NCBI GenBank assembly: GCA_964462595.1
Contig: CAYWXM010000060.1
Coordinates: 9,708-73,707, forward strand
Length of the DNA: 64,000 nt
Source: SURF-21 sp964462595
GTDB lineage: Bacteria; Actinomycetota; Geothermincolia; Geothermincolales; RBG-13-55-18
Direction of reading: 5' to 3'
The notes beneath the pieces are model-generated. The model ran no database searches. It had not been told where the DNA came from and saw only the letters and a list, made by a program, of their open reading frames with translations. Position numbers and translations under genes: made by a program. This document shows, piece by piece, positions 8,351-16,461 of the stretch (within the stretch, counting starts at the first letter, position 1; the number at the start of each line of letters is the position of its first letter).

Positions 8351-9595
8351 CTAGCTTCCTTCGGCGCGCTGGGGTATGGGGGGGCAGACGCTGAGAACGC
8401 GTGGCCGGTACTCGTAATCCTTAGTCGAGCGTTTGTAGACGTCTATGGTGTGACGCGCTATGCGCTCCCAGTTGTATTCCTCCCCGATAAACTTCTGGGC
8501 GTCGCTGGTCAAACGCTGTGCCAGCCCCTCGTCTCGCAGCACGCGGATCATGGCCGCAGCCAGCGATTCGGGATTCCCGGGCTTGAAACAAAGCCCCGTC
8601 TCCTCGTGCACCACGATCTCCTTCAGGCCCCCGGTGTCCGCCACGATGACCGGGCATCCCGCCACCATGGCCTCCAGCACCACCATGCCGAACGGCTCGT
8701 ATATGCTGGGCACAACGGTGATATCGGCGCATTTATAGAACATGGCCAGCTTACTCGCATCCACGAAGCCGAGAAGCTTGATCTTCTCCCCCAGGCCCAA
8801 CTCGCCGATCATTACCTGCAAGGCCCTGACATGCGGGCCGGTGCCCGCGACCAGGAAGCGCAAGTCGGGAAACTCCTGCAGGACCCTGGGCATGGCCTCT
8901 ATAACCGTCTGCACCCCTTTTTCGTATACCAGGCGACCCACGAAGAAGATCATGTGCGTATCCGGTTCGACGAACTGCTTGCGCAATCTTTCCGTGTCCG
9001 CGCCTCCGTGGAAGAGCTCGTACTCGATGCCGTTGGGGATGACCGTGACCTTGTCCTCCGGCAGCTCGAATATGCGCGTCACCTCGTCCTTCATATAATT
9101 GCTGCAGGTTATGGTGCGCACGCTTTCGAAGGTCAGCCACCACTCGACCTGGTGGATAATGCGAGACATGCCCTCGGGTATATGGCCCTGGTGGCGCCCA
9201 TATTCGGTAGCGTGGATGGTGGCCACGAGAGGGATGCGGTAGGCGTGCTTGAGGGCGATAGCCGCATGCGCCACCAGCCAGTCATGGGCGTGAAGCACGT
9301 GGACCTTGCCGATCCTCTCGTTGATGATGGGGATAGCCCGCTCCAGCAGGGCCACGTTGAACTGCAGCGTCCAGGGGACCCACTCGTCCTGGGGTATCTC
9401 CGGCGGATAGAGGGGGACGCGGTGAATCTGCACGCCCTCCGCGACCTCATAATCAGGCGCTTCTGGTGCGTCCTTCGTTATCACGTGCGCGTTGATACCC
9501 ATGCGGGCCAGGTTCACGGCAAGCTGGTGCACGTGCGTTCCCAGTCCGCCGATTATCCTGGGAGGGTACTCCCAGGAGAGGATAACGACGTTCAT
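8351..9595 (-). CDS. GT4 glycogen-synthase-like glucosyltransferase (Rv3032-type)
   Basis: A GT-B-fold glycosyltransferase of 414 aa. The N-terminal donor loop WEYPPRIIGGLG, the central HAHDWLVAH and TIHATEYGRH, and the C-terminal retaining GT4 signature EPFGMVVLEAMVAG with VADTGG are all visible. The conserved blocks around HAHDWLVAH and IHATE closely resemble what I recall of mycobacterial Rv3032, an alpha-1,4-glucosyltransferase for methylglucose lipopolysaccharide and glycogen. ATG at 9595 starts MNVVILSWEYPP; the frame runs upstream to 9643. The GH57 and methyltransferase genes lie upstream on the same strand in the mycobacterial order. Confidence 0.85.
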   Translation of the reverse strand: MNVVILSWEYPPRIIGGLGTHVHQLAVNLARMGINAHVITKDAPEAPDYEVAEGVQIHRVPLYPPEIPQDEWVPWTLQFNVALLERAIPIINERIGKVHVLHAHDWLVAHAAIALKHAYRIPLVATIHATEYGRHQGHIPEGMSRIIHQVEWWLTFESVRTITCSNYMKDEVTRIFELPEDKVTVIPNGIEYELFHGGADTERLRKQFVEPDTHMIFFVGRLVYEKGVQTVIEAMPRVLQEFPDLRFLVAGTGPHVRALQVMIGELGLGEKIKLLGFVDASKLAMFYKCADITVVPSIYEPFGMVVLEAMVAGCPVIVADTGGLKEIVVHEETGLCFKPGNPESLAAAMIRVLRDEGLAQRLTSDAQKFIGEEYNWERIARHTIDVYKRSTKDYEYRPRVLSVCPPIPQRAEGS

Positions 9596-10053
9596 CATAT
9601 ACACCGTTTTCACGCGACGCGGCGACATCGCAGGTCGCCGCAACTCCGATTAGACTCCGTTTAGAAAGAATACCCTAAAGGTCAACACAAGCAGAGATAT
9701 TGTATAAAAATGGCCTCGATATGGCAATATTTGCGGCCCAAGCCCGGTCTCCGTGAACGTACGTATACGTGCCGGGCCGGAGACGAGCTCCGTGAAGCTC
9801 CTTGAAAAACCAAGCGCGTCCCTGAACTTGTCCCGGCGCAGGCACCGCCGCGCCGCCCTCCGGGCGCCGCCGCCGCTTTCGCGATGCAAGACACGGGGGT
9901 ATGCGCTCAGACGGGGTCGCCTCAGGCAGGCCCCCGGATCCCGGGAAGGGTTCTCTGTACAGACGCCGCTCGGACGTTTTCTGACATTCGCTACGTTGGA
10001 TATGCCCGGACGTGGAGGGAATGCAGGTTCGATTCAGCCGGATCGAACAGCGG
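9596..10053. other. Intergenic region holding repeat copy A
   Basis: 458 nt separate the GT4 gene from the GH57 gene upstream of it. The stretch contains one copy of the dispersed hairpin repeat (9761-9888) and an AT-rich block at 9660-9720 that could hold the GT4 promoter on the minus strand (TTGACC in reverse complement). No coding frame is convincing. Confidence 0.5.
9761..9888 (+). repeat. Dispersed intergenic hairpin repeat, copy A
   Basis: The left end ACGTATACGTGCCGGGCC at 9761-9778 and right end CGCTTTCGCGATGCA at 9874-9888 match copies at 31423 and 52591. The 54 bases before and including the right end align with copy B without gaps, differing mostly by C/T changes. The centre can fold as CGCCC-TCC-GGGCG. 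It is the longest copy, 128 bp, with extra sequence between the ends. Confidence 0.75.
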
Positions 10054-11583
10054 CTATTTCCAATAGTCAAGGGTAAGCCAGGAAAAGAGGTTGTCGGTGT
10101 CCTCGAGCTCGCGGAGGCGGTCTTCCTCGATGTTCCCACGGTCCAGCATGCCCGTTACGTCGTTGAACCTGGCATAGTGTGATTCGAAGCGGTCGCGGGC
10201 ATAACCGAAGGCGGTATCACGGGTGATCATGAAGGTCCAGTCGCTGGACTCCATGAGCAGCAGCTCGCGTGCCGCCTGCAATAATGCGCGTTCCCGCTCG
10301 TTGTCCCCGGCGGTAAAGCCTGAGGCAAGGCGCTCAAACTCCTCTTCGGCCCCGTGCGTCCGCTCCCATATATCCTCGGTGGCCTGGTTTACCCAGGTGG
10401 AGAAGGTCCCATCGACGTTCCAGGCGGTCATGCGGGGGGAGATGACCGGGAGCCCCAGGGACTGGATCCTCGCGGCAATACGGCCAGGAAGCTCGGTCTC
10501 CTCGCCGAGAAGGCTCAAGACCTCGCGTAGCCATTGCGGCCCCTCCTTCCACCAGTGCCCGATGAGTTCCGTGTCGTAGGCGGCAAGCAGCACCGGGGCT
10601 ATCCCCTCCGCAGGCTCTGAGACCTCTTGGCCCCGCCGGAAGAGCGCGGTGGCGTAATCGCGTGCGTCCTCTTTCGCCAGTTCCTCGGCCTTTTCGGGTT
10701 GATAGACGTCCTTTGCGTCCAGGGGCGTGTCCTGGGAGGTGATCCTCCAGTACTGGAAGCCCCATCCCTCGTAGTCCCGCTTGGCGAACTCGCGGTATTG
10801 ACCTCCACAAGGATAGCCCTGCATGGTCCATACCAGGTCATGTGCGGTCTTGTCGCGCCGCAGCGCCATCAGGGGGGTATCGCCCAGCCGGCGCGGTTCC
10901 CAGGTACGGGTATCCGCGTCCGTTCCATCTTCCGCCGTGAAGTCGAGCACGGCGTACGAGAGAGGGGGCGAGAACTCTTCGAGCACCCCGTCGAGCTCGG
11001 GCGTATACGAACATTCCGGGAGCCAGATGCCCTGCGGATCGCGGCTGAAACAACGCCGGTAGCTTTCCAGCCCGATCTCTATCTGGGCGCTCCTGCTGAG
11101 ATCGGAGCCCAGCGAGGGCAGGTGAGCGTGGGTGGCCGCGCTGGCCAGCACCTCCACCACTCCCGCATCCATGCCCTCCTCCAGGACCTCCATCATCCTG
11201 CCCCGGAAACGCTGCTCGAAATCCCGCAGCAGGCCGCGGTACTGGTCTGCGAAAAAAGAGGCCAGGCGGCGCCGGGGCTCGTCGCCCATACCCTCGAGGC
11301 GCTCCATCTCCTTCAGGGTGTGCCCGATCTTGTTCCTCAAGTACCAATCCAGCCGTTCCTCCATGTAGCCGTCCTGGAGCTGTTCCGCCAGCACAGGGGT
11401 CATGGTGAGCGCCAGTTTCGCCTTGACCGCCCCGCTGGAGAGGTCCGCGATCAACCTCCAGATGGGAAGGTAACTCTCGGCCCAGGCCTCCAGGAGCCAT
11501 TCCTCCCCAACGGGCCAGTCGCCGTTGCGGCGTACGTAGGGCATGTGGGTATGCAGGAGGATGACGATGCCTGCGCGGGACAT
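10054..11583 (-). CDS. GH57 alpha-glucan branching enzyme (DUF1957 family)
   Basis: A 509-aa glycoside hydrolase family 57 protein. The N-terminal HTHMPYVRR is the first conserved region. GIWLPECSY carries the catalytic nucleophile, Glu190 in this numbering, and a C-terminal helical DUF1957 region follows. The family forms alpha-1,6 branches in alpha-glucans. The frame is open to 11874, but that extension overlaps the neighbouring methyltransferase and is low-complexity; ATG at 11583 starts MSRAGIVILLHTHMPY and lies 1 nt from the methyltransferase stop codon. The gene corresponds in order and family to mycobacterial Rv3031. Confidence 0.88.
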   Translation of the reverse strand: MSRAGIVILLHTHMPYVRRNGDWPVGEEWLLEAWAESYLPIWRLIADLSSGAVKAKLALTMTPVLAEQLQDGYMEERLDWYLRNKIGHTLKEMERLEGMGDEPRRRLASFFADQYRGLLRDFEQRFRGRMMEVLEEGMDAGVVEVLASAATHAHLPSLGSDLSRSAQIEIGLESYRRCFSRDPQGIWLPECSYTPELDGVLEEFSPPLSYAVLDFTAEDGTDADTRTWEPRRLGDTPLMALRRDKTAHDLVWTMQGYPCGGQYREFAKRDYEGWGFQYWRITSQDTPLDAKDVYQPEKAEELAKEDARDYATALFRRGQEVSEPAEGIAPVLLAAYDTELIGHWWKEGPQWLREVLSLLGEETELPGRIAARIQSLGLPVISPRMTAWNVDGTFSTWVNQATEDIWERTHGAEEEFERLASGFTAGDNERERALLQAARELLLMESSDWTFMITRDTAFGYARDRFESHYARFNDVTGMLDRGNIEEDRLRELEDTDNLFSWLTLDYWK

Positions 11584-11584
11584 G

Positions 11585-12394
11585 TCAGCTCTCCGCGGGT
11601 TCCTCGGCGGCGGGAGGTTTGACGCCGATGCCGATAAAGTCGATGGCGCCCTCGAGGCCGGAAGCGCCGAGGCGGAAGTCGCGCGTGGTGATGGAGGGGA
11701 TGAAGAACGGGCGGTAAAGAAGACGCTCCAGCCGGGGCGGGATATCCAGGCAGAACTGCGAGAAGTTACGCCTGGACAGGGCGTCGTGCAGGCGCAGCCT
11801 GCGGGCGTGAAAGACCCCCAGCACGTCCACGCGGGGAAAGAACCCGCGCATGAAATCCAGGAACTGGCGCGCATCGTATTCTGTGATATGGAAAGGGTTT
11901 ATCGGCTCGTCGCGGCCGGGGGAGATGATCAGGCGGTTGGGGGTGGTGATGACACACATGCCTCCCGGCGCAAGCACCCGCCGCGCCTCGCGCATGAAAA
12001 GCTCCGGCTCGTGCAGGTGTTCCAGCACCTGGAGGGAGCAGACGAGGTCGAAGGACGCGTCCTCGATCCCGAGGTCGTAGAGGTTCGAGTAGAGGAAGCC
12101 GAGGTTGGGCCTGCTGTAGGTCTTGCGTGCATGGTAGATGGCCTCGGGCGCCAGGTCCACGCCAACCGCGAGGGCGGCGCGGGTGGCCAGCAGGTCGATG
12201 CCGTAACCCTCCCCGCTGCCCAGGTCCACCACCCTCTTGCCCCGCGCGAACTCCAGCAGGTATTCGTAGGCGACCAGGTGCCTCTGGAACCAGTAGTTCT
12301 CCTCCCGTATCCCGGGCAGGGTCCTTTCCCCGGTAAGCATGAGGTCGGGATATGAATCCTGGGGCAGGTCGGTGGTATCGATATTTTTTCTCAC
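11585..12394 (-). CDS. class I SAM-dependent methyltransferase (Rv3030-position)
   Basis: A 269-aa methyltransferase with motif I VVDLGSGEGYG near residue 55, motif II GVDLAPEA, motif III SFDLVCSLQVLEHLHEP and the following RVLAPGG. The C-terminus is Pro/Glu-rich. It starts with GTG at 12394 after GGGGTGACCT. It sits immediately upstream of the GH57 gene, the position of Rv3030 in the mycobacterial methylglucose-lipopolysaccharide cluster. A role in O-methylation of the glucan is therefore an attractive inference, but the motifs alone do not define the substrate. Confidence 0.85.
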   Translation of the reverse strand: MRKNIDTTDLPQDSYPDLMLTGERTLPGIREENYWFQRHLVAYEYLLEFARGKRVVDLGSGEGYGIDLLATRAALAVGVDLAPEAIYHARKTYSRPNLGFLYSNLYDLGIEDASFDLVCSLQVLEHLHEPELFMREARRVLAPGGMCVITTPNRLIISPGRDEPINPFHITEYDARQFLDFMRGFFPRVDVLGVFHARRLRLHDALSRRNFSQFCLDIPPRLERLLYRPFFIPSITTRDFRLGASGLEGAIDFIGIGVKPPAAEEPAES

Positions 12395-12407
12395 AGGTCA
12401 CCCCGTC

Positions 12408-12572
12408 TCAGAAGATGGTGGGCATGGGCATGGAAAGCCAGGCCAGGCTGGAGGCTATGACCACCGCCCCCACGGTTAAGAGATAGAAATTGGACAGCCC
12501 CCATCCCAGACCCACCAGGATGAGGCCCAGGAGACATGCGCTGGCCGTGTAGTAAAGGCGGTTTCTCTTCAT
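12408..12572 (-). CDS. small two-helix membrane protein (54 aa)
   Basis: An unrecognised 54-residue reading frame starting MKRNRLYYTASAC, with two hydrophobic helices at about residues 8-23 and 28-47. The start overlaps the stop codon of the isochorismatase gene as ATGA, a typical sign of translational coupling, and it ends 13 nt before the methyltransferase start. The frame fills an otherwise empty gap in the operon. The shortness leaves real doubt, but the coupling and membrane-like composition favour a gene. Confidence 0.55.
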   Translation of the reverse strand: MKRNRLYYTASACLLGLILVGLGWGLSNFYLLTVGAVVIASSLAWLSMPMPTIF

Positions 12573-13126
12573 TTCACCAGATCGAGTACCTGTTTGAACT
12601 CCGCGCCGTCAGCGCGGCAGGTCACCTCGTAGATAAGGGCTTCCGAGGTGGTGACCACGGCGCCTTCGCCGCGCATCCTCACCAGGGCGGTCTCGTGGTC
12701 CTCGGGTTTGCGCGTGCCGGTGCCGTCCGCGACCACCTGCACGCGGTAGTCGAGATGCAGGGCGTCGTGCACCGTCTGGCAGACGCAGATATGGGTCTCT
12801 ATCCCGGTCACCAGGAGCCGTTTCCTCCCGGTTGCGGCAAGCGCCTCCTCGAACTCGGGCACGCCGAAGCAGCTGAAGACACGCTTGGTCACCGGCCTGT
12901 ATTCCGAAAGGGCCTTTTTGACCTCGTCCACGCTATAGCCGAGGCCTTGGGGGTAATGCTCGGTGAGCACCACCGGGATGGAGAAGATGTCGGCGAGTCT
13001 CAGCAATCTGGTGATGCTGGCCACCACCGACTCGCGGTTGTGGATCATGTTCACCAGCTTTTCCTGAGGGTCGATGACCACCAGTATGCTGTCGTCGGCG
13101 TTAGCCAGGGCCGGATGCCTTTTCAT
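12569..13126 (-). CDS. isochorismatase-family cysteine hydrolase
   Basis: A 185-aa protein. The Asp-Lys-Cys triad is visible: Asp in LVVIDPQEK, Lys in PVTKRVFSCF and Cys in GIETHICVCQT. Members hydrolyse isochorismate, nicotinamide or other amides and the fold does not decide which; the closest look is to the hydrolase group often linked to nicotinamidase-like enzymes. I chose ATG at 13126 because AAAGGACGGTC precedes it; the open frame begins at 13147. It is flanked by the flavoprotein upstream and the 54-aa membrane ORF downstream in one operon. Confidence 0.82.
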   Translation of the reverse strand: MKRHPALANADDSILVVIDPQEKLVNMIHNRESVVASITRLLRLADIFSIPVVLTEHYPQGLGYSVDEVKKALSEYRPVTKRVFSCFGVPEFEEALAATGRKRLLVTGIETHICVCQTVHDALHLDYRVQVVADGTGTRKPEDHETALVRMRGEGAVVTTSEALIYEVTCRADGAEFKQVLDLVK

Positions 13127-13143
13127 GACCGTCCTTTCTTGCC

Positions 13144-14463
13144 TCAATCCTCCTCTTCCTCCTCGGTTATCTCCTCCAGGTAATCATCCACCAGGCCGGA
13201 GACGTGGATGGCGGAGTTGAAGGCGGCGTCTCCACCCGTTCCCTCCGCGCTGGTGGTATCGCCGCAGAGGAAGAAATTGTCCAGTGAAGGGATGGTGAAA
13301 CCGGGCCGGTCTTCGCGCGTCTGGCCGGGGCGGGGCAGAAAGCCGTCCACCATGGAGAGGCGCATGGTGCGCTCCCAGTCCACGCTCTTCCAGATGCCCG
13401 GGAACATCTCCTCGAGCAATGCGCGCAGGTTCTTTTCCTCGCGCTCCATCTTATCCGCGTTCTTGATCCAGGGAAGCGGCAGCGGGTAGTACCAGGAAAA
13501 AAGCTGCCTGCCCTGTGGCGCCATTTGCGGGTCGATGTTCGACGTGAACTGCCCCATGCTCAGGGGTTCTGACGTCACCAGCAGGCCGCTCTTGTCCGTA
13601 ACCGGCTCCTTGAGCCCGACATCCAGGGAGATGCCGGCCGTCGGGACCAGCTCCCGCGCTTTTTTCACGAACTTGATGGGCAGGTCTTTGCCCCCGAACA
13701 GGTCGGGCAGGTTCTGGACCGGTATCGCGCTGATAACCGCGTAGGCGGAATAGGTATTGGTCTCCGTCTTTACCTGGTTCACCAGGCCTTTTTTGAGCAT
13801 AAGCCGCGTTACCTTGCTGCCCGTAACGATCTGGCCGTTCTTTTCCACTTCCTCCCGCAGGCCCTCGATGATGCTGGGGGTGCCCCCTTTCGGGTAGCCG
13901 ACCTTGACCTTAGAGCGCAGCGCCGCCTTTAAATAGGCGGCGAGTTCGCCGGCGGAAGAATAACGGGGCTCGGGGGCGATTATGCCTATACCCGAGATAA
14001 CGCGCAGGATCTCGAGCGTCTCCTGCGACTTGCATCCGCTGGTCATGTCCTCGAGGGAGAGCTGGTACTTCTTGGCCGGATTGCCCATGACCAGCTTGGC
14101 CAGGTAGCGTGCCGCGCTGAGTTTCGCCGCCAGGGGCAGCATGGGGGACTTGAAGATCTTACCTATGCTGTTCGGCAGCGGCTGGAACTCGCCTTCGCGC
14201 CATAGTTCCGGTTCACCTGGGGTGATGAACTCCAGCTCGCGTCCCAGGCGGCGGAAAACGGCGGCCGCGGCGCCGTCGGAAGCGGATCGGTTGGCATGCA
14301 AGCCGTATTCAACGGTATAACCGTCTTTCTCCATGTAGCTTGCCCTGCCGCCCAGCGACTTGGACTTCTCCAGCAGCAACACGTCGTATCCCTTGTGGGC
14401 GAGGAGGGCACCGGCAGACAGGCCGGCGTATCCTCCCCCAATGACGATGACGTCGTAATCCAT
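13144..14463 (-). CDS. FAD-dependent oxidoreductase of the carotenoid desaturase/isomerase type
   Basis: A 439-aa flavoprotein. The N-terminal dinucleotide-binding motif VIGGGYAGLSAGALLAHKG followed by LLEKSKSLGGRA is of the phytoene-desaturase / amine-oxidase superfamily. The C-terminal FLCGDTTSAEGTGGDAAFNS is the second FAD motif. No carotenoid synthase is nearby, so the substrate may be a lipid or quinone. ATG at 14463 follows GAGGAAAAGGGGAATCAC; the frame is open to 14610 through a Gly/Arg-rich extension created by a 12-bp repeat, which I excluded. It is the first gene of the minus-strand operon. Confidence 0.8.
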   Translation of the reverse strand: MDYDVIVIGGGYAGLSAGALLAHKGYDVLLLEKSKSLGGRASYMEKDGYTVEYGLHANRSASDGAAAAVFRRLGRELEFITPGEPELWREGEFQPLPNSIGKIFKSPMLPLAAKLSAARYLAKLVMGNPAKKYQLSLEDMTSGCKSQETLEILRVISGIGIIAPEPRYSSAGELAAYLKAALRSKVKVGYPKGGTPSIIEGLREEVEKNGQIVTGSKVTRLMLKKGLVNQVKTETNTYSAYAVISAIPVQNLPDLFGGKDLPIKFVKKARELVPTAGISLDVGLKEPVTDKSGLLVTSEPLSMGQFTSNIDPQMAPQGRQLFSWYYPLPLPWIKNADKMEREEKNLRALLEEMFPGIWKSVDWERTMRLSMVDGFLPRPGQTREDRPGFTIPSLDNFFLCGDTTSAEGTGGDAAFNSAIHVSGLVDDYLEEITEEEEED

Positions 14464-14504
14464 GTGATTCCCCTTTTCCTCGATCAGCGGCTGCGAATCG
14501 ATAT

Positions 14505-14540
14505 CTCCACCACGGCCTCCACCGCGGCCTCCACCACGGC
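14505..14540 (-). repeat. 12-bp tandem repeat, three units
   Basis: Three consecutive 12-bp units read CCTCCACCRCGG on the plus strand, with one C/T change in the first unit. They lie about 40 nt upstream of the flavoprotein start codon, inside its probable 5' untranslated region. Confidence 0.7.
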
Positions 14541-14888
14541 ACGAGCCGTCGCAGGTTTTTGTACGAAGTTTATTAAACCATAAAAACCGCCTCGTGGTTG
14601 AAGAGGGCATGCGGTGAAGAGGAAAGATGAAAGAAGCGCAAGCGAAGCATCGCCCGGGTGAACCCGGTAACGTTTACCCCGTGCGGGCCGGCTTGCGTGT
14701 GAGCGGGCAGCGAGCAAGCCTGGTCTAAGGTGCGGAAGGCTCCCGTCACCACCTCCCTTTATGGCCTTAAGGGGGTGAAGATCGGTCCCGAATGACGCGC
14801 CCCCCTGCCTTTCCCATATGGCGTTCGGGCTGCGCCTTGCCTTAAGATATTGGCGTTGGATAAAGGCGGATCGCGGGGGGGGTGGCAT
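14541..14888. other. Divergent intergenic region, promoters expected
   Basis: About 350 nt between the minus-strand flavoprotein operon and the plus-strand hydrolase. Both transcription units should start here. I see no clear consensus promoter, RNA gene or coding frame. Confidence 0.4.
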
Positions 14889-15533
14889 GTGAACACGGAA
14901 CGGGTCGGTTTTTACGCCGCATGTGTGGAGCAGATAAGGCTGGAGGGCATACTGGATGCGCCGGAGGGGGTGGAACGTCCCCCGGCATGCATCCTCTGCC
15001 ATCCTCATCCCGTAGGCGGCGGGTCCATGTATGTGCCCCTGATAGAGACTATAGCCCGTGTCCTTGTCTCGCGCGGGTGGGCATGCCTGCGCTTTAATTT
15101 CCGTGGTGTGGGGTTGAGCAGTGGCGTAAGCACCGGAGGCCTGTGCGAGGTCGAGGACGTCGAGGGAGCCTATCAGTTCCTGGCGGACAGGAGCGATATC
15201 GATGACAACGATGTGTACCTGGTGGGCTGGTCTTTTGGTGCGTGGATAGGGCTCAGGTGGGCGGTCGAGAGCGGTCGCTCCCGCAGGGTGGCCCTGGTAA
15301 GCCCGCCCATGGTGGGGTTCGACTTTTTCTTCTTCCTCGATGCCCATCGGGTCTACCTGCCCGAGGATTCGCTTATCGTCAGCGGTGAGCGCGACCAGTT
15401 CAACGACCCGGAAAAACTAGGCGAGCTTTCCTCGCGCCTGGGTGCTGAGCTGCGCATCGTCGAGGGCGCAGACCATTTTCTCTTCGGCTACGAGCAGGAG
15501 ATCGCCGAGATAATAGCCGGGCACTGGGAATAG
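14889..15533 (+). CDS. alpha/beta hydrolase
   Basis: A 214-aa cytoplasmic alpha/beta hydrolase. The oxyanion region CHPHPVGGGSM, the nucleophile elbow GWSFGAW, an Asp in GERDQFND and a His in GADHFLF make a complete Ser-Asp-His triad. This is the dienelactone-hydrolase-like or YuaR-type group, and the substrate is unknown. GTG at 14889 has a G-rich ribosome-binding stretch just upstream; the frame is open from 14850. A fusion or truncation is not apparent. Confidence 0.8.
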   Translation: MNTERVGFYAACVEQIRLEGILDAPEGVERPPACILCHPHPVGGGSMYVPLIETIARVLVSRGWACLRFNFRGVGLSSGVSTGGLCEVEDVEGAYQFLADRSDIDDNDVYLVGWSFGAWIGLRWAVESGRSRRVALVSPPMVGFDFFFFLDAHRVYLPEDSLIVSGERDQFNDPEKLGELSSRLGAELRIVEGADHFLFGYEQEIAEIIAGHWE

Positions 15534-15720
15534 ACCCACCGTCTGCCCACCGCCGCTCTTCCCATAACCCGAAAGTCTGCGACATCCCGCTCGCTGCGTT
15601 CCCCGCAGGGTGGGGCCAGGTCTCGAGCGGAATCGCAAACCACATCTTCCGGGGCCAACGTTTCATGCAGAGGACCTTGTGGGGATAATACAAGTGGATA
15701 TAAAGAAGGGGGTGGTTTGG

Positions 15721-15999
15721 ATGGACAGGAAAGAACTCCTGACCAAGGTGCGCGACGAGGCGGAACTGCAGAGCCTGAAGCAGGCGGACGGCGCGGTGAG
15801 GGTTATAGTGAGCGTGCTCAAGACACTGCTCTCAGAGGAAGTTGCGCGAGAGGTGGAGGAGTCCCTCCCCGAGGACCTGCGCGAGGGATGGAGGCTGGTC
15901 GAGCCTTACCCCGCGGATATCCTCGAAAGGCAGGATATCTATTTCGAGGAGACAGGGGGCGAAGAGCCCGGGCAGATACCAACCATAACCAACGGGTGA
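15721..15999 (+). CDS. DUF2267-like protein
   Basis: A 92-aa acidic, helical protein beginning MDRKELLTKVRDEAEL. The pattern of a repeated helical unit ending in ESLPEDLREGW resembles DUF2267 (alternating helices around LPxxL), whose function is not known. ATG at 15721 follows AAGAAGGGGGTGG. It stands between the hydrolase and the promoter region of the acetyl-CoA locus and has no obvious functional link to either. Confidence 0.6.
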   Translation: MDRKELLTKVRDEAELQSLKQADGAVRVIVSVLKTLLSEEVAREVEESLPEDLREGWRLVEPYPADILERQDIYFEETGGEEPGQIPTITNG

Positions 16000-16243
16000 A
16001 CCTTCCGGCATGGACCTTACCCTCCGCTCGATCGCGACTCCGGACGCGGGGGCAGGCGGGGCAAGCGGGAAGAGATGGCGGCGAACCGGACCGGTTATGG
16101 ATGGAGCGTTAAGAGGGGAATAAGCCGCTCGCCGGAGTTTCGCTATCGGTTTAGCCTTTCACCCACGGGCGGAGCCGACGCGGTGCAAAGCAAAACAACG
16201 CCTTTACCAGCAAAAACTTAGCCCCCCAGGGCGCTTTTTTTAT
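16000..16243. other. Intergenic region upstream of the acetyl-CoA locus promoter
   Basis: About 240 nt with no supported gene. A short GC hairpin followed by seven T residues ends it at 16220-16242. I found no match to an RNA family I know. Confidence 0.4.
16220..16242 (+). terminator. Weak intrinsic terminator
   Basis: AGCCCCCC and AGGGCGCT can pair imperfectly (a C-C mismatch in a seven-pair stem) and are followed directly by TTTTTTT. It would separate the DUF2267 transcript from the fhs promoter. Confidence 0.45.
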
Positions 16244-16272
16244 TTGCAATAAGAAGGGGTTATGGATATAAT
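16244..16272 (+). promoter_or_regulatory. Probable sigma-70-type promoter of the Wood-Ljungdahl operon
   Basis: TTGCAA at 16244-16249, a 17-bp spacer and a perfect TATAAT at 16267-16272. It is the best promoter match in the window and lies about 190 nt upstream of the fhs start codon, leaving a long leader. Confidence 0.7.
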
Positions 16273-16278
16273 ACTTTG

Positions 16279-16461
16279 GGTTCACCGCAGGGCTAACAAA
16301 GTGCCTGCCGATAAAGATCGGACTTCACCGGGGACTTAGGAACCTTCGCGAGGAGGCCATGGCCATCGGTTTAATATACGTTATAACCGGCCGAGAAAGC
16401 CGAAAAATTGCAGGCGGTATGATCGTTCGAGAGCGCTTTGTAAGAGGAAAGGAGTTGCAGC
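16279..16461 (+). promoter_or_regulatory. Structured 5' leader of fhs
   Basis: The leader can fold with an outer stem GGTTC/GAACC (16279-16283 with 16340-16344), an inner stem GCAGG/CCTGC (16287-16291 with 16304-16308) and an adjacent perfect hairpin CCGAT-AAAG-ATCGG (16308-16321). The octamers TTCACCGC and TTCACCGG repeat at 16281 and 16324. I compared it by eye with THF, ZTP, SAM, c-di-GMP and cobalamin riboswitch consensus elements and none fits well. GAGGAAAGGAG at its 3' end is the fhs ribosome-binding site. Confidence 0.45.

Noticed and set aside
10021..10060. tRNA-like T-arm (GGTTCGATTC)
   Set aside because: The flanking bases do not pair as a T stem and there is no acceptor, D arm or anticodon arm around it.
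10054..11874. Longer GH57 frame starting at 11874
   Set aside because: The extra 97 residues are Ser/Pro-rich, overlap the neighbouring methyltransferase and lie before the family start MSRAGIVILLHTHMPY.
16279..16344. Known riboswitch in the fhs leader (ZTP, THF, SAM, cobalamin, c-di-GMP-I)
   Set aside because: The conserved core sequences of these classes are missing; only the foldability is supported, so I list it as an unassigned structured leader.
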